Source: Dunaliella salina (lineage: Eukaryota > Chlorophyta > Chlorophyceae > Chlamydomonadales > Dunaliellaceae). From it: DNA of 16,692 nt. Below the pieces are notes generated by a model that was not told the DNA's origin, did no database searches, and saw only the letters and a list, made by a program, of their open reading frames with translations. A program made the position numbers and the translations under genes. Shown here one piece after another: positions 8,090-15,175 of this stretch; position 1 is the stretch's first letter; the number at the start of each line of letters is the position of its first letter. The DNA lies in NCBI GenBank assembly GCA_002284615.2, contig MU069640.1, forward strand, positions 202,963 through 219,654, given 5' to 3'.

Positions 8090-8195
8090 TGCATGTCTGG
8101 TGAGGCCTCTAACTTTTGTTAGCGGTTCTTCCCTTAATACACGCGGCCCTTGGCTTGCGTAGACTTTTCTCTCTTTTCCTTTCTTTTCTTTTGTG
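8090..8195 (+). repeat. Family A 3' UTR and tail (second type)
   Basis: This has gtgaggcctctaactttt, cccttaatacacgcggcc and ttggcttgcgtagac, followed by a (CTTTT)n-like tract. It is the plus-strand equivalent of the 3' ends at 9371, 12837, 13636 and 13938. Nothing recognisable precedes it (7896-8089), so this is either a very short truncated copy or the tail of a badly decayed one. Its tail directly abuts the coding part of the next plus-strand copy. Confidence 0.75.
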
Positions 8196-8211
8196 CGTGT
8201 GGATGTAAGCA

Positions 8212-9088
8212 GGGAAGACCGTCTGGTGCTGCCTCAGATTTGTGCTCACCTTTAATCCCCACGGGCCATGGCATTTGTTATCTTACCTCTCCCCCTGTAA
8301 CCTTTCCATGAGAGCAAGACTCACCTTCAGTCGACCAGATGCTATTTTGGTTACCTCTGTACAATGTCAGACCCACTTCTAACAATGTTTCTCCTTCTCG
8401 CTCACACCATGCTCTACGCATCAGGCACAACACCACCAGAGGGACTTGTACAGCTAAGCGCGTGAGACAATCTTAACAGTTGCATGCAAATGAACGCAAT
8501 GTGCACTTGATAAAAACCAAGATCAAGTTTTGTGAAGGCACAAGGCCTTAGCATCAGTTGGACGTGCACGTACCACGTAGTACAGCATGCAGAACTTTGC
8601 AAACGTATTAGTGCTAAAGCTGTCACCATTCACCTTTTCTCCTGGGCGTTGGTGGAACATATTATATTGTGCAAACCAATTCACAAAACTAGACACTAAA
8701 CCACCAACATGCCACTAAGCTTGCCAACAAACTGCTCATTCAGTTCAGTATGCCCACAAACTTGTAAGCACTAGACGCGCTATCCAAAGCAGAAGTACCT
8801 CTCTGTGCCAGGTTCTCAAGCCTAGTTTACCTGGTAACCTTTTCAGGCTTGACTGCAGGCTGTAGAAAAGAAAAAGAAAACTACCCAAGGGGCAACTCTC
8901 CTTCAGCGTGAGAGGAAGCTGGACCAACACCTGGAAAACGAAGGCCTAAGATCTGATTCCCATTAGCCTCTTTTGACTCAAATCTCGCAGTGGAGGGGAT
9001 TCACGGTTCTTCATAGCCAATGTGTCTCCTTTTCCTTAATTGATGTAGGAAGAGTTTCTCTGCCTATATACTTTATCTATTCTTCTCA
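8212..9088 (+). pseudogene. LINE family A, copy 5 with RPD motif
   Basis: An open frame from about 8212 reads LTFSRPDAILVTSVQ (cga at 8332, PD at 8335-8340) and stops at 8388. After a frameshift come NVHLIKTKIKFCEGTRP (cac at 8504) and QLDVHV, then ISAKAVTIH and the LGVGG region. AHSVQYAHKLVSTRRAI follows, then DSH with a TAG stop at 8964-8966. The RPD and HLIxxK motifs lie about 58 residues apart, which suggests a PD-(D/E)XK nuclease. The acidic residue of the second motif is Lys here (aaa at 8513), while copy 1 keeps Glu. About 110 bp of foreign sequence interrupts the C-terminus near 8813-8925. The 3' UTR is of the TTCCTTAATTGATGTAGG type and the tail fades at 9088. Confidence 0.75.
8813..8925. 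mobile_element. Small insertion carrying a minus-oriented tail
   Basis: Compared with copies 1 and 4, this stretch interrupts the family A C-terminus between the STRRAI segment and the final DPH-like end. It contains aaaagaaaaagaaaactac (8865-8883), the reverse complement of the GTAGTTTTCTTTTTCTTTT end of family A. A short minus-strand family A 3' end therefore appears to sit inside the plus-strand copy. Both boundaries are approximate, and I could not find a target-site duplication. Confidence 0.4.
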
Positions 9089-9090
9089 CT

Positions 9091-9350
9091 TCTAGAGACT
9101 TGCTCAGGAATGTGCAGGTCATGTTAGCCTAGATGGTTTGTGTTGCCTCCATCCAGTTGCACAAGACTTGACCCATAAGAGCCTTTGCCATTTTCAAAAT
9201 CATTCTGCTAGCTATGCTGTGCTGCTCGGTAATCATGTTTCAAATGGCGGGGCATTGACAACCTGACAGAATATGGAGAGCACTGTCCAAGTAATGGCAT
9301 CCTGGGAGAGGGCAGGCACGGCTAGTGGATCTTATAAACTTTCTCGGTGC
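9091..9350 (-). pseudogene. LINE family A, zinc-finger fragment
   Basis: The minus strand encodes TSRACPLPGCHYLDSALHIL, then SGCQCPAI: a C-x4-C-x7-H-x4-C finger with its first Cys at 9314-9312 and last at 9260-9258. After frameshifts comes GSSLVQLDGGNTNHLG, a stop, then HDLHIPEQVSR near 9110. The segment at 14286-14795 has the same finger, in the same order relative to the neighbouring motifs. A CCHC finger between RT and a restriction-like nuclease is typical of RLE-type LINEs such as R2. The fragment lacks RT on one side and the nuclease on the other. It abuts the tail of copy 5 on its left and comes within about 20 bp of another family A tail on its right. Confidence 0.72.
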
Positions 9351-9370
9351 TTTTGATTGATTAAAGGGTG

Positions 9371-9942
9371 AAAAGAAAAGAAAAAGTAAAGTCTAAGCAG
9401 GCCAGAGGCTGCGTGCATTAAGGGGAGGTCCCCTAACAAACAAAAAAGCGAACTAGCAAGCTAGTAGTGGCCTCACCAGAAGGCCCTCAGAACCTACACT
9501 AGGCGCATCTAGCCCAGGAGAGGGCCAGAAACAGAGTTAATGAGTATCTGGGGGGTTGTCTGCCATGCTCCTGGACGCCCAGATGTTCCCTCTCGTCCCC
9601 TCCTCTGCCGCACGCCTAGCAAAGCCCCCCCCCCCCGAAGCCCCCTGGAAATTAAAAGCATGTCTGGTGTTAATGATATATGTCAATTTTTTGGATGGCA
9701 TGGCAGCTAAGCTCGGTTGCTAGAGATTTAGCTTTTTGCTTGGTAGGCCCAGATTCATAAGAGGTTTGATTGTATATTCATTGTAAGTAGTGCCAGCCAC
9801 ACCAGTTAAAATGATATGTAGGGTCACTTTGCTATTCCTGTTTGGATTTCTTGAGCTGCGGGAATTAAGTCTGGATACAGTGTGAGAATATTGAGCTGCT
9901 GCACGTTCCAAAGTGATGAAAACAGAGGAATTCCTTCGAAGG
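9371..9942 (-). pseudogene. LINE family A, copy 6 (C-terminus, 3' UTR, tail)
   Basis: A minus-strand 3' end of about 570 bp. From high to low coordinate: FITLERAAAQYSHTVSRL, NSKVTLHIILTGVAGTTYNE, YTIKPLMNLGL, then in shifted frames ATELSCHAIQK and IINTRHAFNFQGA. A Gly/Ala/Arg-rich stretch follows, with a C14 run at about 9626-9639 on the plus strand, and the copy ends ADNPPDTH with a TAA stop at 9539-9537. The 3' UTR reads CCCCTTAATGCACGCAGCC, then GACTTTAC, and the (CTTTT)n tail occupies 9371-9386. It gives the fullest view of the second-type C-terminus in this window. Confidence 0.8.
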
Positions 9943-10816
9943 TCGCAAAACACCCTGCCCTTGCCAAGAAGGAAATCTTCAATAGCAAAAACACTGCTCC
10001 TCCTCAAGCCCAAGTACTCACAGACCCCGACACAGGCAAAGTAGAAACAGACCCGTGCAAAATAGCTGGTGTTGTGGAAAAGTTACACACTGACAGCATG
10101 GCTGCCCCTATCATAAAGACTGGGGCATACCTTCCTTTTGGACCCCAAGACAAGCGCAAGTACCCCTGGATGGACCGACAGTGCAAGGCCCACTTCCTCC
10201 TTGAAACTCCTGTCACTAGGGCTGATAATGATACCTTGAGCAAGAGAAAATGGCTTCATAACTCCACCCTAGACAGCTGCTCCTTCCAGGAATGTATCCA
10301 ATCCCTCACAAATATTAAGACCCGAGGACCAGATGGCATAGCCAATGAGCTATTCAAACACCTGCCACACGAATACAAGGAATTCATCCACAAAACTCTA
10401 TCATTATGTGGGCAACGGGCATCACCCCCAAAGCTTGGAAAAAGAGTGATACCGTTCTTATCTTTAAAGGAAGCGCCTTTTCCTTTAAAGGCCCTGAAAT
10501 GGACATCACGTCCTACCGACCTATTGGCCTGGCCAATACCCTCCATAAAAACTATGGACACGCCTGGTAACAACCACCCTCTACGCAAACGCAGAGAGGC
10601 ACTCCCTCCTGAGCTCTATGCAAGCGGGTTACCGTAAACACACAGATACCATGCACCAACTCCAACACTTTATCATGACCCTTGAAGAAGATTCCAAAAC
10701 TATGTAATAAAGATGTGTATGCTCTAATTGTAGACTTTGCCTTTAACACAACAGACCATGACAAACTGCTTTGGATCATGTGTGACCTCGGCTTCCCCAC
10801 CGATGCCATTGACACA
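9943..10816 (+). pseudogene. LINE family A, reverse transcriptase N-terminal part
   Basis: The linker before RT reads VLTDPDTGKVETDP, then ETPVTR, FQECIQSLTNIKTRGPDGIA, a standard LINE RT entry motif. After a frameshift near 10404 the next frame gives MWATGITPKAWKKSDTVLI and DITSYRPIGLANTLHK, stopping at 10568-10570. A third frame gives LLSSMQAGYRKHTDTMHQLQ, stopping at 10705-10707. From 10709 it reads KDVYALIVDFAFNTTDHDKL. Here the D-F-x-x-A-F spacing of motif A is two residues short, suggesting a 6-nt deletion. The copy ends at about 10816, before YxDD. Assignment to family A rests on context and style, because this segment overlaps no other fragment here. It meets minus-strand family A fragments at both ends. 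Confidence 0.85.
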
Positions 10817-10940
10817 TGTGTACAGATGGCCGCATAGATTGCGGTGCTTGTGCTTGGAGGCCTCAAGCTGATTCCTGGACTGGGGAGGGTTGAAAGAAGT
10901 CTTCCCTGGAGGAAGATGGAGTGGCTGTGGCGCTGAGTGC
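10817..10940 (-). pseudogene. LINE family A, small nuclease-region fragment
   Basis: The minus strand encodes NQLEASKHKHRNLCGHL, matching QLKASKQQHRNLCRHL of copy 1. Upstream, cagcgccacagccac aligns with the QRHIHL codons of copy 1, but the E-x-K stretch is scrambled by indels. This short piece is joined head-on to the plus-strand RT fragment, so two fragments in opposite orientation share a breakpoint at about 10817. Confidence 0.65.
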
Positions 10941-11000
10941 TCCGTGCCCTCCCGCACTCTCTCTCAAAGGACGCCGGGCATTGGTCCTTGGCACTCCTTC

Positions 11001-11005
11001 CATTG
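11001..11005. repeat. Possible 5-bp target-site duplication, left copy
   Basis: CATTG directly precedes the left terminal inverted repeat at 11006, and CATTG at 12824-12828 directly follows the right one. Because CATTG is close to its own reverse complement (CAATG), part of this could be an extension of the inverted repeat. Confidence 0.45.
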
Positions 11006-11191
11006 TAGGGGTGTTCACGCCCCGGGGTGACTTTCACCAAATGACTTGAAAATTTGACAATAGGTGCACATTTAGTAAATATTAAGGGCTGCCAACTTGG
11101 AATTTTGAAATTCGGCCCAGGGGCTGATCTGGGCGCCCCAGAAATAGACATTTCAGCCCTGATCAGGGGTTACCATGCAAAACCTTTTATA

Positions 11192-11303
11192 ATTGGCCAG
11201 GAAACAGTCTGATTTTTGTCATTTTTGTTTTAATGGATGCCTAATGTGTTTACCTATCCATTGATATGCTATTTCTTGAAAACAACCCCAAAATGGGCAA
11301 GCT
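11192..11303. repeat. Internal direct repeat, unit 1
   Basis: Sequence with ggccagg, gtcatttttgtt-taat, then tatcca..g.tatgct.ttt....aaaac recurs 335 bp downstream (11528-11638). The units are diverged but colinear, so the element core was partly duplicated long ago. No coding frame spans either unit. Confidence 0.5.
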
Positions 11304-11527
11304 GGCTTGGGAAAATGTGTGTTTTGGGCCTTTTTTGGCCATTTTTGCATACAAGGAGGGGCATAAAAGGTGTGGAGTGCTATTTCCCTGTCCCCAATTG
11401 GGCACAGATCTTTAACACAATATGATACAGCAGCACGAGCAAAATGGGGCGGAACAAGGCTGCTCAGGGCTGCTGCCTGCCAGAATCGTTGCTTTTAAAT
11501 GCTAAAAATAGGCGTTTGAGCCTGTTC

Positions 11528-11638
11528 CTGACCAGCCAGGCAATGTTTTGGGGTCATTTTTGTTGTAATACTGTTCTTATGTCATAAGGTATCCAACGGT
11601 GTGCTGTTTGACCAAAACGGACAACTCTCAGAATGACG
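11528..11638. repeat. Internal direct repeat, unit 2
   Basis: Second unit of the diverged repeat in the TIR element. gtcatttttgttgtaat at 11553 corresponds to gtcatttttgttttaat at 11218, and tatccaacggtgtgctgttt to tatccattgatatgctattt. Confidence 0.5.
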
Positions 11639-12661
11639 CCCTTTTTGAGGTGCTCATTTGCCTAAGTGCTGACACAAAAAAATGGCTTTTGGTGCCTTAA
11701 GTGCCTCCAGGGTGATTGTTTTGGCACGAAACTCGGCATGGGGGTCCAGCATGGTGATTTAAAGGGTATGTGTGTGGGAAATTGGGAATGCGCAAGTGCG
11801 CGGGTGTCTGCTGGGGGAAACGTGCTCATTTTAGGTGCTTTTGCATGGAAGGTGCGCGGCGGGAGCGCTGCGTGCATGGATCCAGACAGATCCATCTGGA
11901 AACCGGTAAAAACCGTGACAGCTACTTACAGCCCCTGTTTTAGCACACTACTATGACCTGCTCCCTAGCCCTTGCATACCATCCCCTGAAAACTTACCCA
12001 GACCTCACAGGTACCCAGAGCCACCTTCTAACACAGGGCCTGTAAGGTTTGGGGCAGCTCATGGTCAGTTGTCCAACGTTTTGCGTTTCAGTGGTGAGCA
12101 TGCAGGGGGTGTGTCAGGTGTGCTGCAGAGGTGCCCCCTGGCCTCGAATGCGTGCATTTTGACCTTATTGGCCCTTGCATGTGCTCATTGAGTGCGGGAG
12201 TGCACCCAGCAGGCCAGCTGGAGTGCATGCGTGAGCTGCATGCGTATCAGACCCCTTGCCACCTACTCAGCATATTCCCAGCCTGCAGCTGAAGCAGCCT
12301 GGCCAGGACGTCCTTCCTTACGTCATTATGCAGGTCTGGCAGGGTGTGGGGCAGGATGTCCGAGCTGCTGCTGGCTCCAGGGTGCTCCTTCCTGCTGGTC
12401 AAACCTGTGCAACAGCTGCTGTGGCTCCACCTGTGTGGAGTCGCTGCCTCAAAATTTTGGGAATGATTTAATGAATTGATTTAAGCACTCGTGCCCCAAA
12501 AGCAGCGATGTTGATGGCCCGTCAGGAAGGCGATATCGCAAAACCTGTCAAATTTTCAAACCTGACAGCTGGTGCACCTGGGCTCATAAAACGAGTGCAG
12601 ACGGACTTTTAAATTTTCTAAGTTCGATTCCTCAAATTAAGCTCCACGTGTTTTTTGGAGA

Positions 12662-12688
12662 GGGGGTCCAGTCTCTGTCTGGACCCCC
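12662..12688. other. Perfect 10-bp hairpin (7-nt loop)
   Basis: GGGGGTCCAG (12662-12671), loop TCTCTGT, CTGGACCCCC (12679-12688). This is a GC-rich perfect stem about 135 bp inside the right end of the TIR element. Subterminal hairpins occur in some non-autonomous DNA transposons. No U-tract follows on either strand, so it is not a terminator of the bacterial kind. Confidence 0.85.
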
Positions 12689-12823
12689 ACCCCCTGTATC
12701 TCCCCAGCCACAGCACCATCCCACATTCTGAGACCAGTTTTGCTGCCCCATTTACCACCAGGAAACCACTCATGAAGTCAAAAATGGGATTGGAGCAACT
12801 TGGTCTGGGGGTGAACACCCCTA

Positions 12824-12828
12824 CATTG
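12824..12828. repeat. Possible 5-bp target-site duplication, right copy
   Basis: CATTG immediately after the right terminal inverted repeat, matching 11001-11005. Confidence 0.45.
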
Positions 12829-12836
12829 GAACAACT

Positions 12837-13110
12837 AAGAAAAGGAAAAGAAAAGAAAAGTCTACGCGAGCCAAAGGCCGCGTGCATTAAGGGAGGAACC
12901 CCTAACAAAAGTTAAAGCCTCACCAAGAGGCCCTCCACCTGAACTAGACAAAACTAGCCTAGGAGAGAGAGCAGGAGACAAAACTAATGGGATCCGGGGG
13001 ATTGCTTGCCATGCTTCTAAGCGCTCGGACTCTCCTTCTTCCATCCTCAGCCGCCTCCGNGCGCCCAGCAAACCCCCTCCCAGATGCCCCCTGAAAGCAA
13101 AGTACACAAC
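12837..13110 (-). mobile_element. LINE family A, copy 7 (truncated 3' end)
   Basis: The (AAAAG)n tract at 12837-12860, then tctacgcgagccaaaggcc and gcgtgcattaaggg, is the minus-strand 3' terminus of family A. Beyond the UTR the minus strand gives SNPPDP-like codons at about 12995 with a 1-base deletion (taatgggatcc against taatggggatcc elsewhere). A Glu/Arg-rich tract (RRRLRMEEGESE) follows, corresponding to the Gly/Ala/Arg-rich stretch before LPDPH. N at 13060. Similarity to other copies fades at about 13100, where acacaactaaggttacatc replaces catgtctagtgttaatg. Confidence 0.8.
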
Positions 13111-13374
13111 TAAGGTTACATCAGGGCGGCTAAAAATGAACCTTTGTTTGCCAGTAAAACAATGACANNNNAAAATGCAAGAGACAAAACTAATGGGGAT
13201 CCAGNGGATTGCTNGCCATGCTNCTNANCGCTCGGACTCTCCTTCTTCCATCCTCAGCCGCCTCCGAGCGCCCAGCAAACCCCCTCCCAGATGCCCCCTG
13301 AAAGCAAAGTACACAACTAAGGTTACATCAGGGCGGCTAAAAATGAACCTTTGTTTGCCAGTAAAACGACAATG
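12975..13374. repeat. Near-identical ~200-bp direct duplication around an N gap
   Basis: 12975-13167 and 13181-13374 are almost the same sequence, both running from gagacaaaactaatgg to ttgccagtaaaac, offset by 206 bp. The join holds four Ns (13168-13171), and the second unit contains scattered Ns (13205, 13214, 13223, 13226, 13228). Identity is far higher than between independent family A copies here. That points to an assembly artefact, such as overlapping read ends not merged, or a very recent duplication. Confidence 0.88.
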
Positions 13375-13635
13375 CAAAATGCACTTACTAAGTAGGGAGG
13401 GTCTATTGTTGGGTGCTTTTGAATCTGGAGGTCCTGTGAAGCAAGATGGTGTGTTATATAACTCTGTCATGGCGGTGCATCCTTTTGGGGCATTTGTGCT
13501 CAGACTCTGCGTGGTGCGTTATGTTGATTTATTGTCCTGAAGTACTTTGTGGTAGGTATAAAAGAGAGGGTGCAGAGTGTGTGAACCGCTGATGGTTTCC
13601 TGTGCATAGTGTGCACACGAATACATTGGCTTAAC
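13375..13635. other. Unassigned spacer
   Basis: About 260 bp between the duplicated block and the next family A tail. No coding motif. A tataaaag at 13557-13564 looks like a TATA box but has no gene downstream, only a truncated LINE tail in the opposite orientation. Confidence 0.5.
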
Positions 13636-13937
13636 AAAAAGAAAAGAAAAAGTCTACGCAAGCCAAAGGCCGCGTGCATTAAGGGAAGGTCCTCTTAATT
13701 GGAAAGCTAGAGGCCTCACCAGAATGCCCTCTCAACCTATACTAGACACAGCTAGCCTTGGAGAATGCCAGAAACATAACTGGCAAGGATCTGGAGGGTT
13801 GCTTGCCATGCCTCTGGACTCTCCTTCTCCTGTCCTCCTCCGCTGCGCGCCCAGCAAACCCCCTCACAGAAGCCCCTGAGAGCTAAGTGCATGTCTAGTG
13901 TTAATATAGTGGTTAATCTTTGAATGGCATGATCCCT
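13636..13937 (-). mobile_element. LINE family A, copy 8 (truncated 3' end)
   Basis: A 300-bp minus-strand copy: (AAAAG)n tail at 13636-13651, tctacgcaagccaaaggcc, gcgtgcattaagggaagg, a 3' UTR colinear with copies 7 and 9, and cttgccatgcctctggac. It ends at catgtctagtgttaat-tagtgg...ttgaatggcatg. The PDPH end is mutated (ggatctggagg). It ends at the point where the tail of copy 9 begins, giving a head-to-tail pair. Confidence 0.85.
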
Positions 13938-14285
13938 AAGAAAAGAAAAGAAAAGTCTACGCAAGCCAGAGGCCGCGTGCATTAAGGGAAGAGCCCCCAA
14001 CAAAAGTTAGAGGCTTCACCAGGAGGCCCTCCACATAAACTAGACAAAACTAGCCTAGGACTCCTAGTAGGAGAGAGCAAGAGACAGAACGAATGGGGAT
14101 CCGGGAGATTGCTTGCCATGCCCCTGAACGCTCGGACTCTCCTTCTTCCATCCTCAGCCGCCGCTGCACGCCCAGCAATCCCCTCCCAGATGCTCACTGA
14201 AAGCAAAGTGCATGTCTAGTGTTAATGATGGTGGATCGCTAAGTTTAAACTTCTCCAAATTTGGATGCTAGCGATTTAGCTTTTT
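13938..14285 (-). mobile_element. LINE family A, copy 9 (truncated 3' end)
   Basis: The minus-strand tail (AAAAG)n at 13938-13955 is followed by the same UTR, with aagtctacgcaagccagagg and gcgtgcattaagggaag. The minus strand encodes AGRAAAAEDGRRRVRAF and MASNLPDPH. The stop codon expected after PDPH is TCG here (14092-14090) instead of TAG, so the frame runs on. Further up it reads IINTRHA-like codons and AKKLNR, matching PSKKLNL of copy 6. An additional ctaggactcctagtag (14055-14070) is a small local duplication of the ctagga motif. It ends at about 14285. Confidence 0.82.
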
Positions 14286-14795
14286 GGCTAAACGTCACCA
14301 TTCAGTGGCACTTCCTTTGAAACCTATTTCGGCCTGTGGCAATCCCGGGCCCGCCATTGTTCCTAAAAGTGTTTTTATCTTGACATAAGTAAGACATTGG
14401 CTTAGGCTCGCTTCCTATGTCTGTGTATACAAGGCCTGCCTATACAGGGCATTTGCTGAGGGCTTTTGTAATCATTCTGCCCGCAATGTTGTGGCATTCA
14501 GTTTTCATGTTGGAGATGATAACGCTTTGGCAGCCTGAGAGCATGTGTAGTGTGCTGTCCAAATGATGGCAGCCTGGGAGGGGGCAAGATGGATCAGTTG
14601 ACCTTTTAAAACGTACTGCTGCAGTACGTTTAAAAAAGTCAACCAAGAACATGCGGCATGTTTTTGGTTGTAGAGGGTGCCTGCGCGGTACTGCAGGATG
14701 GTATGCTTCATGGGTACAGAGATGTTGGGCATATTTCTGAAGGCATTACTGATTTTCGGCAGTTGACACTTCAAAACTCAACTCGAAGCTTTATT
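14286..14795 (-). pseudogene. LINE family A, thumb and zinc-finger fragment
   Basis: The minus strand reads CQLPKISNAFRNMPNISVPM, KHTILQYRAGTLYNQKHA, then VRFKRSTDPSCPLPGC with HHLDSTLHMLSGCQ. The finger is C-x4-C-x7-H-x4-C, with Cys at 14586-14584 and the last Cys at 14532-14530. After TECHNIAGRMITKALSKCPV comes a stop, then AGLVYTDIGSEPKP. This is the RT-thumb-to-finger order expected of an RLE-type LINE. A 33-bp foldback insertion splits NQKHA from VRFKR (see 14597-14670). Toward 14286 the sequence joins the C-terminal codons of copy 9 far too soon, so about 150-200 residues, including the nuclease region, are missing. It is either an internal deletion or two abutting fragments. Confidence 0.78.
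14597..14670. other. Double palindrome from a foldback insertion
   Basis: Two adjacent hairpins. The first pairs 14597-14618 with 14622-14643 (20 of 22 bp, 3-nt loop ctg). The second pairs 14640-14654 with 14656-14670 (14 of 15 bp, 1-nt loop). The segment at about 14621-14654 is thus an inverted copy of both of its flanks. It interrupts an otherwise normal family A coding stretch, so it was inserted after or during retrotransposition. Confidence 0.88.
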
Positions 14796-14812
14796 TTTCT
14801 TCACATTTAGTG

Positions 14813-14845
14813 ACAAGGAAAAGGAAAAGCTACGCAAGCGGGACC
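14813..14845 (-). repeat. Family A 3' terminus, minus strand
   Basis: aaggaaaaggaaaagctacgcaagcggg is, on the minus strand, GCTTGCGTAGCTTTTCCTTTTCC, the family A 3' end with a variant tail unit. It lies just beyond the thumb and zinc-finger fragment in the same orientation, so it is a third case of a tail followed by another family A piece. Upstream sequence (14846-15068) is not recognisable. Confidence 0.6.
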
Positions 14846-15068
14846 AGCCCCCAAGCATCACCGAAGGAACAACCTTGTGACATTTATACACAAGTTTGAG
14901 CACTGCTTTCTATCTTTCAGACTGGTCTGATTCAACCAGTAAGTTGCAGGCCTCTGTGTTTTCGCTCAGCTGCCCTTGAAGGCGGATAAAGTGATGTAAC
15001 CTTCTCTTACCTATCATGGGTTGGGGAATTATGACGAGCACAGTTCCGTTCTGTCCTACTCTCAGTTT
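14846..15068. other. Unassigned spacer
   Basis: No supportable feature. It may contain decayed family A 3' UTR on either strand. Confidence 0.4.
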
Positions 15069-15175
15069 GAACTTCGGGGGAGGTCATACAGTCTTAGAAC
15101 CAACGTCGCCTTCTTTCCCTAAAAATTGATGTGGGGAGCTTTCATTGCCTACATACTTTTCTTTATGTTTCTTTA
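15069..15175 (+). repeat. Family A 3' UTR and tail (first type), plus strand
   Basis: ggggaggtcatacagtctt and ttccctaaaaattgatgtggggagctttcattgcctacatacttttcttt align with 2750-2830, 7780-7890 and 8990-9080. The tail is degenerate (tttctttatg). The coding end is not recognisable. Confidence 0.65.

Larger units (their letters stand above)
11006..12823. mobile_element. 1.8 kb non-autonomous DNA transposon candidate
   Basis: The ends form terminal inverted repeats: TAGGGGTGTTCAC-g-CCC at 11006-11022 and its inverse GGG-g-GTGAACACCCCTA at 12807-12823, 13 bp perfect and 16 of 17 overall. The pair is flanked by CATTG. The interior of about 1.8 kb shows no LINE sequence, no long frame and no transposase motif; the longest frames are under 100 codons. 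It does contain a diverged direct repeat (about 11150-11300 and 11490-11640) and a strong hairpin near the right end. The TAGGGGTG start resembles hAT-type ends, but a 5-bp duplication does not fit hAT (8 bp), so the superfamily is open. It separates two groups of minus-strand family A fragments. Confidence 0.6.

Noticed and set aside
10552..11151. 199-codon minus-strand open frame as a gene
   Set aside because: It is antisense to the RT pseudogene, crosses the breakpoint between two LINE fragments and runs into the TIR element; its translation has no domain.
12192..12479. Open frame of 95 codons (with an overlapping 71-codon frame) inside the TIR element as a transposase or accessory gene
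   Set aside because: Low-complexity Ala/Cys/Gly/Trp composition from CTG-rich DNA, two overlapping frames equally open, no transposase motif.
12570..12631. Box A-like TGGTGCACCTG (12570) and a good box B GTTCGATTC (12622) at normal spacing, suggesting a tRNA
   Set aside because: No T-stem or acceptor stem can be formed around GTTCGATTC, box A has a mismatch, and the site lies inside the TIR element. Chance matches to these short boxes are expected.
12862..13470. 202-codon minus-strand open frame with internal repeats as a repeat protein
   Set aside because: The internal repeat is the probable assembly duplication around Ns; the frame is LINE 3' UTR and C-terminal sequence in mixed phase.
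13557..13564. TATAAAAG as a core promoter
   Set aside because: No gene follows; the next feature is a truncated LINE 3' end on the other strand.
12837..14285. The repeated AAAAGTCTACGC...GCGTGCATTAAGGG blocks as a stand-alone SINE family or as a CRISPR-like array
   Set aside because: They extend into family A coding sequence (LPDPH, IINTRHA) and appear with longer coding parts elsewhere in the window, so they are 5'-truncated LINE ends. Spacing and spacers do not fit CRISPR.
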